Positions 1 to 9,911 of a DNA stretch of 64,000 nucleotides are shown here, piece by piece. The first letter of the stretch is position 1; every line of letters starts with the position of its first letter. Source of the DNA: Streptomyces sp. NBC_00376 (GTDB lineage Bacteria; Actinomycetota; Actinomycetes; Streptomycetales; Streptomycetaceae); contig NZ_CP107960.1 of NCBI RefSeq assembly GCF_036077095.1, forward strand, positions 496,001 to 560,000, in the 5' to 3' direction. The notes under the pieces were generated by a model. It was not told the origin of the DNA and made no database searches. It saw only the letters and a list, made by a program, of their open reading frames with translations. Both the position numbers and the translations under genes were made by a program.

Positions 1-1124
1 CCTGCCGGTGTCGCGGTGCCGTGCGCCTCCAGCAGGCCGACCGAGCCCGGCTCGGCGGGGTCGAGGCCGGCCGCCCGCCACGCCTGCCGTACCGCATGCG
101 CCTGGCCACCGGGCTCGGGGTTCATGAGACCGGCCGCCCGTCCGTCGCTCGCCACTCCGGTACCCCGGACCACTGCGTAGATCCGGTCTCCGGCGCGCTC
201 GGCGTCGGCCAGCCGCTTGAGGACCACAACGCCCGTCCCCTCACCGATCAGGATGCCGTCGGCGTCCCGGTGGAAGGGCCGGATGCGCTGGCTGGGAGAG
301 AGAGCGCGCAGCTGGGAGAAGACGCTCCACAGCGTGATGTCGTGGCAGTGGTGGACGCCGCCGGCGAGCATCACGTCGCACCGCCCGGAGGCGAGTTCGC
401 CCACGGCCTGGTCCACGGCGACCAGTGAGGAGGCGCAGGCGGCGTCCACCGTGTACGCGGGCCCGCGCAGATCGAGCCGGTTGGCGACCCGGGAGGCGGC
501 GAGGTTGGGCACCAGGCCGATCGCGGACTCGGGGCTGTCCGGACCGAGACGCTCGGTGAACGCCTGACGCACTCCTGCGAGTTGGTCCCCCGTCAGCTCC
601 GGGAGCAACTCCGCCAGTGTGCGGACCAGTTGGCCGGCCGTACGGACCCGCTGGTCGAGCCGGACCAGGCCGGGCGTGAGATAGCCGCCCCTGCCCAGAA
701 CGACGCCGACCCGCGCCCGGTCGGGGAGGCGATCCGTGCCACCCGCGTCGTCGAGGGCGGCCGCAGCCACGTGCAGGGCGATGAGCTGGTCGGGCTCGGT
801 ACCGGCCACCGAGTTCGGCATGATCCCGAACCGGGTGACCTCCACCTGCGCGAGCCCGTCCACGAACCCGCCCCGGCGGGCGTAGACCCGATTCGCGACG
901 GCCGGGTCGGAGGCGGTGCCCGGGTGGTAGTACTCGGCGTCCCAACGCCCGTCCGGTACCGCGCCGATCGCGTCCACGCCGTCGCGCAGGTTGCGCCAGT
1001 AGGCGTCCAGGTCCGCGGCGCCCGGCAGCAGCACCGCCATCCCCACGATGGCCACCGGCACCTGTCGTGCGGCCCTGACCTGGGTGCTGAGACCGTGTCG
1101 GGCCGGCGCCACCACGGCCGTCAC
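1..1124 (-). CDS. Type I PKS (PUFA-synthase-like), ketosynthase part, runs off left edge
   Basis: Only the first 374 codons are inside the window. They encode a beta-ketoacyl synthase (KS) domain: the VAIVGMA entry motif at residues 24-30, the nucleophile motif DAACASS with Cys230, and EAHGTATP with His368, so the KS is cut just after its first catalytic His. The start is GTG at 1124; it overlaps the upstream PKS stop codon by four bases (GTGA), so the two are translationally coupled and probably form one complex. The KS resembles those of PfaA/PfaC-type polyunsaturated fatty acid synthases and heterocyst-glycolipid synthases more than modular PKS. What follows downstream (second KS/CLF, AT, dehydratases) cannot be seen. 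The family assignment is firm and the product is unknown. Confidence 0.88.
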   Translation of the reverse strand, partial: MTAVVAPARHGLSTQVRAARQVPVAIVGMAVLLPGAADLDAYWRNLRDGVDAIGAVPDGRWDAEYYHPGTASDPAVANRVYARRGGFVDGLAQVEVTRFGIMPNSVAGTEPDQLIALHVAAAALDDAGGTDRLPDRARVGVVLGRGGYLTPGLVRLDQRVRTAGQLVRTLAELLPELTGDQLAGVRQAFTERLGPDSPESAIGLVPNLAASRVANRLDLRGPAYTVDAACASSLVAVDQAVGELASGRCDVMLAGGVHHCHDITLWSVFSQLRALSPSQRIRPFHRDADGILIGEGTGVVVLKRLADAERAGDRIYAVVRGTGVASDGRAAGLMNPEPGGQAHAVRQAWRAAGLDPAEPGSVGLLEAHGTATPA

Positions 1125-4100
1125 CAGCCCGAGGCGGTGTAGACGACGGCGGTGGCGGACTCCTCGCCCCAGGCGAGCTCCCGCAGCAGCGCCGCGGTCC
1201 CCTCCTCCGGGTCGATCAGCCGGATGCCGCGCCGGGCGTACTCCCGGGCCAGTTCGGCCCCGATCATTCCGCTGTGACCGGCCGAGGGTGCCCAGGGGCC
1301 CCAGTGCACGGTCACCACGCGTCGTCCGGTACGGGCGGCGAAGGCCGCGCCGAGGGTCTCCAGCGCGTCGTTGGCAGCCGCGTAGTCCACCTGGCCGCGA
1401 TTGCCCAGGACGGCCGATATCGAGCCGAACAGCACGGTGAACGCGGGCGGTGCGGGCAGTTCCTCCAATGCGGTGAGCAGGGCGTCGGCGCCGGTCGCCT
1501 TCGTGGCGTAGACGCGTCGGAAGGACTCCGTGCTCTTCTCTGCGATGAGCCGGTCCTCGATCACACCGGCCGCGTGCACCACGCCGTCGAGCCGGCCGTG
1601 CTCGGCATGGATCTCCTTCACCGCCTGCAGTACCGCGTCCGGCTCACGGAAGTCGACCGACCGGTAGCGGGCCCGGCCGCCCGCTGCGGTGATCTCAGTC
1701 AGGGTGGCCGTGATCTCCCGCTGGGCGAGCAGCAGCTCGGCGGCGCGGTTGATCTCGGCCGGCTTCAGTCCGCCGCGGGCGGCGAGCGCGGCGCGCAGCT
1801 CGGCCGGGGTACGCGCGGACGCGGTGTCCGCGGCCTCCGGACCGTCCGGGGCGGGAGTCCGGCCGAGGAGTTCCAGACGGCAGCGTGCGGCGCCGGCGAG
1901 CACGGCGGCGAACTGTGCGGTGATGCCCCGTGCCCCTCCTGCCAGCAGCACCACGGAGTCCTGGTCCAGGCCGAGCGCGGTGGCTTCCGGGGTGCCCGCC
2001 CCGGCCGGTCCGGCGCCCGTGCTGCCGAGCACGCCGAGCGGCGCCGCCATCAGTTCGAACCCGTGCCGGCCTGCCGCCGTCCGCAGCACGACCGGTGTCC
2101 GGTCCGACACGACGGCCTCGGCGACCACGGCGTGCGCGAGCGCGGACGGCGAGGCGTCGGCGACCTCGACGACCCGGGCCACCGTCTGTGGGTACTCGCG
2201 CGCCACGGTCCGGAACAGACCCCGCAGCCCCGCGGTCCGGGGATCGGGCACCTCACCGTCGGCGGGCCGGACGGCCAGCAGCCATCGCGGGGCGCGCGCC
2301 AGGGCGGCCTTCAGCACGGGGAACGAGGCGGGCAGCAAGGGCATTTCGTCGGTGTCCGCGAGGGCCCCCGACCACAGCACGCCGTCCACCGGTCCGTCGG
2401 TCTCCGTCAGGACGTGGTCCCGGGCCCGTGCGGAGACCTCGGCGCCGTGGGACGCCAGGCGGGCGGCGACCTCGGGGGCGTCGCCGAGCAGGATCCAGCG
2501 GGTGCCCGCGAGAACGGACGACGGGTCGGTGCGGGCGTCGGCCCGCTCGTCGAGGAGGACCGGGCGCAGGAGGTGCCGTCCGGGGGGTTCGGCGGTGACC
2601 GCGTCCGGTCCGGGCTCCACCGCCCCCGGTCCGGGCTCCACCGCCGCCGGAGCGGGCTCCGCCTCCGCAGGGGCGGCGGGCCGCTCGGCCGGTCCGCCCA
2701 TCCGCGCGGTCAGCCAGTCGGTCACCGCGGCGGCCGTCCGCGCCTTCGCCAGCTCCTCCAGCGCGTCGTCGTCCAGCGCGGCGAGGTCGGTGCCGGCCCC
2801 GGCACCCAGGCGCCGGGCCAGTTCGCCCGCGATCTCCGCCCGCTTGATGGAGTCGATGCTGAGGTCCGCCTCCAGGTCGAGGTCGGGCTCGATCATGTCG
2901 ACGGGGTAGCCGGTGCGCTCGCTGATGATTTCCAGAACGATCCGCTGGACATCGGCCGGACCGGGGGGCTGCGCGGTTACCGGCTCCACGGCGGTGGCCG
3001 GCGTGGCCCGTTCCGGGTCCTTCATCGACGGCTGCGCCGGGGGAAGCTGTGGCACGGCCTGGATCACCTGCGGGGCCGCCGGGGACGGGACGGGCCGCGC
3101 GCCCGGGGCGGATCCGAGGTAGGTGAGCAGAACGTCCCGTTGGGCGGCGATCATCTCGCGGCTGGTGCGCAGAAATTCGGAGATGAGCGTGTCCTGGTCG
3201 GACGGTGCGCTGTGCGGGGAGTTCGTCGTCACAGTCGTCTCCAGGGTCTTGGTGACTCGTCGGGCCGGTGCGAGCGCGCCGGTGAGGAGGGCGCCGTCGG
3301 CGGTGCGGACCAGTTGTCCGTCGACCGTCCATCCGGGGAGCTTCGGCGCCGGGGTACGTGCCGCGTCCACCGCGTTCCGGCCGCGCAGCAGCCACCCGGC
3401 GCGCACCGGGAGCCCCGCGACGGCGAGCTCGGCCAGGGCGTCGAGCCAGCCGCGCAGGCCGCTGCCCGGCCGGGGTTCGCAGGCCACCGTGCGGTGCGGG
3501 CGGTCGCCGAGGATCTGCCCGACCAGCCGGGTGAGGACCGAGCCGGGGCCGGCTTCGACGAAGATGCGTGCCCCGGCCTCGTACATCGCCTCGATCTGCT
3601 CGGCGAAGGCGACCGGGGCACCGATCTGGGCGGCGAGTTCGGCCCGCACCGCGTCACCGTCGGCGGCGTACGGGGTGGCCGTGCGGTTGGACCACACGGG
3701 GAACTCGGGCGCGTGCACCGGCCGGGCCGCGAGCGCCTCGGCGAACCGGTCGGAGGCGGCGGCGACCAGCGGGCTGTGGAACGCGCAGGCGACGGGGATG
3801 CGCTTGGCACCGTGGCCGGCCTCGCGCAGCAGCCGGACGGCCTCGTCGACGGCGTCCGTCGGTCCCGAGATCACCGTCTGGCCGGGCGAGTTGCGGTTGG
3901 CGACGACCACACTGTCCGGCACGGACGCCGCCTTGAGTGCCTGCGCCACGTCCTCGGCGCCGGCCGAGACCGCGGCCATGGTCCCGGGGTCGCCCGTGTC
4001 GCCCTGGGCGGACTGCGCGGCCTGAAGGATCGCTGCCGCTCGCTCCGCGCTCAGTTCCAGCAGCGTTTCGGGGGTCAGTGCGCCGGCCGCGCACAGTGCC

Positions 4101-7100
4101 ACCAGCTCGCCGTAACTGTGCCCGGCGGCCATGTCCGGCTGCACGCCGGCCGCGGTGAGCACGGCGTGCGCGGCGAGTCCCGTGACGCCGAGGGCGGGCT
4201 GTGCCACCCGGGTGTCGGTCAGCGCGGCCCGTTGCCTCTCGCGTTCGGTGTCGTCGAAGGCGGCGGGCGGATACAGGGTGTCGGCGTGGGCGCGGGCGAG
4301 TTCCAGATAGGGGCGGAGCTCCGGGAAGGCGACGAACAGGTCGGCGAGCATGCCGGTGCGCTGGCTGCCCTGGCCGGGGAAGAGGAATGCCACCTTGGCG
4401 CCGTCCGAGTCGCCGGTACCGGCCCGGTGGATGCCGCGTGCCGGAGCGGGGTCGGCCAGGGCCCGCCGCACCTTCTCGACCAGGTCGTCCACGTCCGTGG
4501 CCACGATGGCGACCCGGGCCGGGTCCGCGCTCGCGTCCGACCGCCGGGCCGCGCTCAGCGCGAGGTCCTGAAGCCGCCACGACCGGCCCTCGGGCTGAGC
4601 GGTTGCGAGGAGCTCCTCCATCGCCCGGCGGGCCGCGGCCTCGTTCCGTCCGCGGAACACGAACAGTTCGGCCGGCCAGGCGTCCAGTCCCCGCACGGGC
4701 GGTACGCCACCGGCGTGGGCGGCCAGCACCACGTGGAAATTGGTCCCGCCGAAGCCGAACGCGCTCACTCCGGCGCTCCGTTCCTCCGCGGGCGCCGCCC
4801 ACGGCCGGGCCTCGGCGTGGAACGCGAAGGGGCTGGTGTCCGCCTCCCACGCCGGGTTGGGATTCTCGACGTGCAGGGTGGGCGGCCGGACGCCGTTGTA
4901 CAGCGCCAGCAGCGTCTTGATCATTCCGGCGAGACCGGCGGCGCACTTGGTGTGGCCGATCTGCGACTTCACCGAACCGAGTGCACAGCCGCCTGGTTCC
5001 GCCCCGGCCTCGGTGAACACCTCGCTGAGGATGCGCAGTTCGGTGCGGTCGCCGACGACCGTCCCGGTGCCGTGCGCCTCGACGAGACCGACGTCCGCCG
5101 GTGAGACGCCTGCGTTGCGATAGGCGCGCTCCAGAGCCGAGCGCTGGCCCTCGGGCCTGGGCGCGGTCAGTCCGAGTGAGCGGCCGTCGCTGGAGGAGCC
5201 CAGGCCCTTGATGACGCCGTAGATCCGGTCGCCGTCCCGCTCGGCGTCCGCGAGCCGCTTGAGGACGACGCAGGCGATGCCCTCGCCGAGCGCGATGCCG
5301 TCCGCCGAGCCGTCGAAGGCACGTGAGCGGCCGGTGGGAGACAGGGCGTGCACGGAGGAGAACAGGACATAGTCGTTGATTCCGTTGTGCAGGTCGGCGC
5401 CGCCGCACAACACCACGTCGGAGGTGCCGCCGGCCAGCTCCTTGCAGGCGACGTCCACCGCGGCCAGTGACGAGGCGCAGGCGGCGTCGACGGTGTAGTT
5501 GGCGCCGCCGAGATCGAGCCGGTTGGCGATCCTGCCCGAGATGACGTTGGCGAGCATGCCGGGGAAGGAGTCCTCGGTGAGTCTGGGGAGCTGGTCGTCC
5601 AGACCCTCGGGGACACGGCCGTAGTACGAGGGCAGCACCGCCCGCAGCGTGGCCGCGTTCGACAGATCGCTGCCCGCCTCGGCGCCGAACACCACGGAAG
5701 TGCGCGAGCGGTCGAACTCCCGTCCACCGTCGCCGTATCCGGCGTCCTCCAGAGCCCGCCGGGCGGCCTCCAGGGAGAGCAGCTGCACCGGTTCGGTGCT
5801 GCCGAGAGACGTCGGCGGGATGCCGTAGCGCAGCGGGTCGAAGGGGATGCGGGGCAGGAAGCCGCCCCACTTGGACGGGGTGGACTCGCCATGGTGGACG
5901 GCCGGGTCCCAGCGCTCGGGCGGGACCTCGCTCACCGCGTCCACTCCGGCGACCACATTCGCCCAGAAGGCGGGCAGGTCGGGCGCCTGTGGGAACATGC
6001 ACGCCATGCCGACGACGGCGACGTCGAGCGGAGCGGGCGCGACCGGCTCCCGCACCTCGCTCGCCGGGGCCGACTGCGCCGTCCGCAGGGCGAGATGCTC
6101 GGCGGCGCCCGTGGTCACCGACTCGTGCAGTGCCGCGACGGTCGTGGTCGCCGAGCGCAGCACGGCCACCTCGCCGGCCATGAACATTCCCTCGGCGAGC
6201 TGGCGTCGCTCGTCGACCGGAGAGAGGCAGCCGTCTGCGGATCGGTCGACGCCCTTGCTGGCGATGCGCAGCCGGCCGACGTTGAGCCTCTCCAGCTCCT
6301 CCCAGATCCGCCGGTCCGGCACGCCCTCGGCGCGCAGCCGGGCCTCCTGGTCGCGGTAGCCGGCGGTGAACGGGCTCGGTACGCACCGCGTCGCGTGCCC
6401 CGGCGCCGACTCCAGCAGCGTGGTGCGCTCGGCCTCCAGGACCTGCTGCTGGAAGAGCGGCCGGACCGCCCCGCGGGACACGGCCTCCTCGGTGAACAGA
6501 TAAGCGGTACCCATCAGCACACCGACGGCCGCGCCGCGCGCGGTCAGCGGCGCGGCCAGAGCGGCGACCATCGCCGCCGACCGCTCGTCGTGCACGCCGC
6601 CCGCGAAGAACACCTCGAGGTCCGCGGCATCGTGACTCTCCAGGAAATCCTCCAGGACGGCCAGTTGGGCCTCCCAGAGCGCGAAACTTCCGCGCGGCCC
6701 CACATGCCCGCCGCACTCCGAGCCCTCGAACACGAACCGGCGCGCCCCGGCCTGGAGGAACTGCCGCAACAACCCCGGTGAGGGCACATGCAGAAACGTC
6801 CGGATGCCATCCTGCTCCAGGGCCTGCGCCTGGGACGGCCGGCCACCGGCGATGATCGCGTGGGTCGGCCGCATCTCCCGTACGGCCTCCAGCTGGGCCG
6901 TACGCACGTCCTCCGGCGCGAAGCCGAGGACTCCCACGCCCCAGGGCCGGCCGGCCACCGCGTCCCGGGTCTCGGCCAGCATGGTCCGCGTCCGCGTGCC
7001 GTCCGCCAGCGCCAGGGCGAGGAAGGGCAGTGCTCCGTCGGCTGCCACCGCCGCGGCGAAAGCGGGGCCGTCGCTCACCCTTGTCATCGGCCCCTGCGCG

Positions 7101-8050
7101 ACGGGGAGCCGGGTGCCGAGCGCCAGACTCATCGGCGATCCGGGCCGCAGGGCCCGTGCTGCCGTGTCGTCCCGGACGGCGCCCAGCACCGCTTCCCGCA
7201 GCGCGCGCACCGTTCGGCGCACATCGCCCCACCGCTCCGCGAACAGGGCGGCGAGGAAGCCGTCCTGGCCCACCGGGAGCAGTTGGGTACGCGGATCCCG
7301 CCCGCCCAGAAGCGCCGCCACCTCCTGCGGTCCGGCGCCCTCCGCGAGGCGCGGAGCGTCCGGGCCTCGCCGCAGCAGGAAACGGTGACCGGCCCGGACG
7401 ACGGTTTCCGAGCCGTCACCGGTGCGCAGCACCGCGGCGACCGGTTCGGGCAGCGCCGACTCGGCGAGCAGCGCGAGCTGGCCGTCGAGGACGACGCCGG
7501 CCGCTCCGCCGGCCACCGCGGCGGCGGCCGTTCGAGGGCCGATGCCGCCGCATGCCCATACGGGCCGGGTCACCTCGGGCGCGGCGAGGAGTCGCTGGAG
7601 CAGGACGAAGGTGCTCAACTCGCCGATCCGGCCGCCGCACTCGGTGCCGCGAGCGATCAGGCCGTGCGCCCCGGCGCGTAACGCATCCTGTGCGCCCTGC
7701 AGGTCGGTGACCTCGACGAGGACGCGGAAGCGCGCCGCGAGCCCGGCGATCGTCCAGGCCGCGCCCGCTTCCCCGGCCGCCGCTGCGGCCGCGAGAACCA
7801 CGGTGTGCGGACCGTCCGGAGTCAGGTCGGCCGGGGTGAGCCGGCAGTGCGCGTCGACCCGGACGCCGAACCTGCCCGAAGCCGTGCGCCGCAGTCGAGC
7901 GAGGGCCTCGCGGGATCTCCGCTCGCCGGCCCCGAGGTCGAGCACACCGAGACCGCCGGCCCGGCTGACCGCCAGGGTGAGCCCGGCATCGGGCTCACCG
8001 TACGGAGTAATGCCAATGATCATTTCTTCGGAACGCACAGCGGAGTTCAT
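1121..8050 (-). CDS. Iterative type I PKS, NPD-NPD-KS-AT-ACP-KR
   Basis: A multidomain synthase of about 2,309 residues. Order: two nitropropane-dioxygenase/PfaD-like flavin barrels (about 10-290 and 300-620, each with an ECGG motif), KS (about 670-1090, Cys858 in DAACASS), AT (about 1225-1540, GQGS and GHSYGE with Ser1312), one ACP (about 1690-1770, Ser1734 in LSIDSIKR, typical of PUFA-synthase carriers), and KR (Rossmann GGARGI near 2037, Tyr2223 in YAAAND). It should elongate and reduce a malonyl-derived chain, with the barrels as candidate enoyl reductases. Start: ATG 8050 follows GGAGA; ATG 8053 and ATG 8023 (MIIGITPYG, where similarity seems to begin) are alternatives. The open frame continues upstream to 8383, but that part does not look coding. 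It is coupled to the next PKS gene by GTGA. Confidence 0.9.
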   Translation of the reverse strand: MNSAVRSEEMIIGITPYGEPDAGLTLAVSRAGGLGVLDLGAGERRSREALARLRRTASGRFGVRVDAHCRLTPADLTPDGPHTVVLAAAAAAGEAGAAWTIAGLAARFRVLVEVTDLQGAQDALRAGAHGLIARGTECGGRIGELSTFVLLQRLLAAPEVTRPVWACGGIGPRTAAAAVAGGAAGVVLDGQLALLAESALPEPVAAVLRTGDGSETVVRAGHRFLLRRGPDAPRLAEGAGPQEVAALLGGRDPRTQLLPVGQDGFLAALFAERWGDVRRTVRALREAVLGAVRDDTAARALRPGSPMSLALGTRLPVAQGPMTRVSDGPAFAAAVAADGALPFLALALADGTRTRTMLAETRDAVAGRPWGVGVLGFAPEDVRTAQLEAVREMRPTHAIIAGGRPSQAQALEQDGIRTFLHVPSPGLLRQFLQAGARRFVFEGSECGGHVGPRGSFALWEAQLAVLEDFLESHDAADLEVFFAGGVHDERSAAMVAALAAPLTARGAAVGVLMGTAYLFTEEAVSRGAVRPLFQQQVLEAERTTLLESAPGHATRCVPSPFTAGYRDQEARLRAEGVPDRRIWEELERLNVGRLRIASKGVDRSADGCLSPVDERRQLAEGMFMAGEVAVLRSATTTVAALHESVTTGAAEHLALRTAQSAPASEVREPVAPAPLDVAVVGMACMFPQAPDLPAFWANVVAGVDAVSEVPPERWDPAVHHGESTPSKWGGFLPRIPFDPLRYGIPPTSLGSTEPVQLLSLEAARRALEDAGYGDGGREFDRSRTSVVFGAEAGSDLSNAATLRAVLPSYYGRVPEGLDDQLPRLTEDSFPGMLANVISGRIANRLDLGGANYTVDAACASSLAAVDVACKELAGGTSDVVLCGGADLHNGINDYVLFSSVHALSPTGRSRAFDGSADGIALGEGIACVVLKRLADAERDGDRIYGVIKGLGSSSDGRSLGLTAPRPEGQRSALERAYRNAGVSPADVGLVEAHGTGTVVGDRTELRILSEVFTEAGAEPGGCALGSVKSQIGHTKCAAGLAGMIKTLLALYNGVRPPTLHVENPNPAWEADTSPFAFHAEARPWAAPAEERSAGVSAFGFGGTNFHVVLAAHAGGVPPVRGLDAWPAELFVFRGRNEAAARRAMEELLATAQPEGRSWRLQDLALSAARRSDASADPARVAIVATDVDDLVEKVRRALADPAPARGIHRAGTGDSDGAKVAFLFPGQGSQRTGMLADLFVAFPELRPYLELARAHADTLYPPAAFDDTERERQRAALTDTRVAQPALGVTGLAAHAVLTAAGVQPDMAAGHSYGELVALCAAGALTPETLLELSAERAAAILQAAQSAQGDTGDPGTMAAVSAGAEDVAQALKAASVPDSVVVANRNSPGQTVISGPTDAVDEAVRLLREAGHGAKRIPVACAFHSPLVAAASDRFAEALAARPVHAPEFPVWSNRTATPYAADGDAVRAELAAQIGAPVAFAEQIEAMYEAGARIFVEAGPGSVLTRLVGQILGDRPHRTVACEPRPGSGLRGWLDALAELAVAGLPVRAGWLLRGRNAVDAARTPAPKLPGWTVDGQLVRTADGALLTGALAPARRVTKTLETTVTTNSPHSAPSDQDTLISEFLRTSREMIAAQRDVLLTYLGSAPGARPVPSPAAPQVIQAVPQLPPAQPSMKDPERATPATAVEPVTAQPPGPADVQRIVLEIISERTGYPVDMIEPDLDLEADLSIDSIKRAEIAGELARRLGAGAGTDLAALDDDALEELAKARTAAAVTDWLTARMGGPAERPAAPAEAEPAPAAVEPGPGAVEPGPDAVTAEPPGRHLLRPVLLDERADARTDPSSVLAGTRWILLGDAPEVAARLASHGAEVSARARDHVLTETDGPVDGVLWSGALADTDEMPLLPASFPVLKAALARAPRWLLAVRPADGEVPDPRTAGLRGLFRTVAREYPQTVARVVEVADASPSALAHAVVAEAVVSDRTPVVLRTAAGRHGFELMAAPLGVLGSTGAGPAGAGTPEATALGLDQDSVVLLAGGARGITAQFAAVLAGAARCRLELLGRTPAPDGPEAADTASARTPAELRAALAARGGLKPAEINRAAELLLAQREITATLTEITAAGGRARYRSVDFREPDAVLQAVKEIHAEHGRLDGVVHAAGVIEDRLIAEKSTESFRRVYATKATGADALLTALEELPAPPAFTVLFGSISAVLGNRGQVDYAAANDALETLGAAFAARTGRRVVTVHWGPWAPSAGHSGMIGAELAREYARRGIRLIDPEEGTAALLRELAWGEESATAVVYTASGW

Positions 8051-8628
8051 CATTCTCCGAATCAAGGGTGAGACTGCACGGTGGGGGGTTCTGTACAGAA
8101 ACAGACACGGCGGCTCACCGGCTTCCTGCAGGGAAAAGCCCACCGCGGAACGCCGATATGAAGCGTGTGTTCGAAGCGGATTGAAAGGTAGTGGCGTGGT
8201 TACTCGCCGGTCAAGGTGCGAGTGAGTGATCGGCAACCGTCTTTTTCGCCCCCGTCGGTCGCGAGTGGAAGGCATGGCCGGAGGGAAACGGCTGAATTCC
8301 TTCCCGACAAGCCATCGTTCACCTGGACTGTTGCAACTCCCTTTACTCTGCGGCCAGTTGGGGATTGGCTGGTTGGGGTGCACAGCAGATCGGGAACGGG
8401 CCCGGCGGTTGTTTCGGGGGCTGTCGATGAGGCGCCTCGGACCGGGCGATGGGTGCCCCCACCGACCGGCCGGCAGTCAAAATGGCAGACTCCCGCGAAT
8501 ATGCCTGCGGAAATCGTCTGCCCGGGGCGAAGAACCCCCTGGTGTCGTACTCGGCCCGGAAGCGCCCGCGCTCTTCCAGGGGGTATGGAAAAAGGCGCCT
8601 GACCTGGCACAAGGACAGCCGCCATTCC
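8051..8628. other. Intergenic region upstream of the PKS genes
   Basis: 578 bases between the PKS start and the 3' end of the membrane-protein gene. Open frames occur on both strands, but their composition is not Streptomyces-like and none has a recognisable domain. The region is AT-richer than its flanks and probably carries the PKS promoter. On the minus strand TTCAAT is followed 17 bases later by TTCATA, a weak -35/-10 candidate about 115 bases before the start. No convincing operator or strong terminator is seen. Confidence 0.5.
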
Positions 8629-9435
8629 TCACCCGCGCTTGTTGAGGATGTCGTTGATCCGTGCCCCCTCTTCGGGGGTGATCCGCCCGTGCGGCAAGTC
8701 GATGCCGAGGGTGTCAGCCAGTGGCCGCTGATGGATGTCGACCGCGGCCTCCACGAGGTCGGCGAGCGCGGCCCCGGACGAGCGGCCCCGCACCTGCCCG
8801 ACGGCCACCGCGGCCAGGCCGACCAGCACGGACGGCCACCAGAAGGCACCCAGCAGCAGGTAGAGCATCCCCCACGCGGTGACTTCCGTGGCCGCCCGGT
8901 AGCGGGTGGTCGCGTCACGGATCGCGGCGGTCGCGGTGTCGGGGAGCAGCAGCCACAGCCGTGGCCAGGCGAGGGCCACGGCCAGGCCGTACTGCGCGTC
9001 GACGCGCTGGTCGACGAGGCGGAAGCGGTCGCCGATGGCAGTGGCACGCGCGGGCAGGTATCGCGCCGGCGGGGTGTGCCCGCGTCGGGCCTGCGCGCCC
9101 TGGGCCCTGCGCCGCCGCCGGGCCACCCACCGGGCGGGACGTCGGGCGACCCACGCCCGTCGTACTCCCGCGGCAGCTCCCTGTACGGCCAGTCCGGCAC
9201 CCGTCGCGCCGAGCAGCGCCCCGGCCACCGCGAGCAGCACAGCCGCAGGCCGACCCGCCAGCTGCTGCCCGAGCCTGTGTACCGCGTCCTCCAGGCGCCC
9301 CGTGTCCAGCGCGTGCGGATGGCCGAGCCACCAGCCGCACATCACGGCGGCCACGAACAACGCGCCGGGAAGCACCAGCGCGCTGAGCCAGCGGTCGGCG
9401 AGCTTGCGGCCGACCTCCGTGAGGAGGCTGTTCAC
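8629..9435 (-). CDS. Multi-pass membrane protein of the CHAT locus
   Basis: A 268-residue protein with about four hydrophobic segments: near residues 15-40, 55-80, 145-165 and 185-210. Between segments two and three lies an Arg-rich stretch (about 85-115) that should face the cytoplasm. The C-terminal 60 residues are soluble and end in a short charged helix. I recognise no catalytic motif or named family. The GTG start at 9435 overlaps the stop of the 127-residue gene by four bases (GTGA), so the two are co-translated. The pair diverges from the CHAT-protease gene with 96 bases between them, which suggests this is the membrane component of the same system. That role is inferred from position only. 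Confidence 0.7.
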   Translation of the reverse strand: MNSLLTEVGRKLADRWLSALVLPGALFVAAVMCGWWLGHPHALDTGRLEDAVHRLGQQLAGRPAAVLLAVAGALLGATGAGLAVQGAAAGVRRAWVARRPARWVARRRRRAQGAQARRGHTPPARYLPARATAIGDRFRLVDQRVDAQYGLAVALAWPRLWLLLPDTATAAIRDATTRYRAATEVTAWGMLYLLLGAFWWPSVLVGLAAVAVGQVRGRSSGAALADLVEAAVDIHQRPLADTLGIDLPHGRITPEEGARINDILNKRG

Positions 9436-9815
9436 AGCGACCTGAAGACCATCGGCGCTTCGTCGATGACACAGCGCGGCTCGCGGCCGTTCTCGTCCGC
9501 GCCGGCGCGGCGCCCGCACCGGCCGCCCGGACAGCGGTAGGTGCCGCGCACGGTGACGGCATCGAGCCCGAAGACGTCCAGGGATTCGGGGTGGCCGTCC
9601 GCCGGGCGGCCGGCGGACTTGTCGGGGTCCGGTGCCGGCTCGTATCCCAGGAGCCGGCTCACTTCCGCCGCCGGGCGGCCGTCCCTGACGGCGGCGACGG
9701 CACGGTCGAGCCGGTCGAGCGCGTGGTCGTCGTCGGCCGCCGCGTCCTGAAGCTCCGGCAGGGCGGCACACAGCCAGGCGGCTGCGGCCCGGTCGTCCGG
9801 GGTCGGCGTCAACAC
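9432..9815 (-). CDS. Small Cys-containing protein of the CHAT locus
   Basis: A 127-residue soluble protein. The first 85 residues are acidic and helical, with many Ala, Asp and Leu. The C-terminal third has a cluster RCPGGRCGRR followed about 12 residues later by PRC, a possible three-Cys metal or redox site too short to be a full zinc ribbon. It begins at GTG 9815, directly after AGGAGG; the next codon, TTG, could be used instead. It overlaps the downstream membrane-protein gene by four bases and is divergently transcribed from the CHAT protease. It could be an adaptor or substrate of the protease, but nothing in the sequence proves that. The family is not recognised. Confidence 0.65.
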   Translation of the reverse strand: MLTPTPDDRAAAAWLCAALPELQDAAADDDHALDRLDRAVAAVRDGRPAAEVSRLLGYEPAPDPDKSAGRPADGHPESLDVFGLDAVTVRGTYRCPGGRCGRRAGADENGREPRCVIDEAPMVFRSL

Positions 9816-9911
9816 ACACCTCCTGGGCCGGCTTTGCCGGCATGCGACTTCTCGGCTCGATTACCGTATCGGTCAACAGGTGTGCCGCGACCGTGGGTTG
9901 GGGGTGAGGCC

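Noticed and set aside
1274..5104. Very long open frame on the plus strand opposite the PKS gene
   Set aside because: It mirrors the real PKS gene, which has full domain motifs. Its residue composition is Gly/Arg-rich with no domain, as expected for antisense frames in GC-rich DNA.
8051..8383. N-terminal extension of the PKS to an ATG at 8383
   Set aside because: The 111 extra residues have random composition and precede a natural MIIGITPYG start region.
8200..8625. Possible small gene on either strand upstream of the PKS
   Set aside because: Third-position G/C is not biased in any frame and no motif is present.
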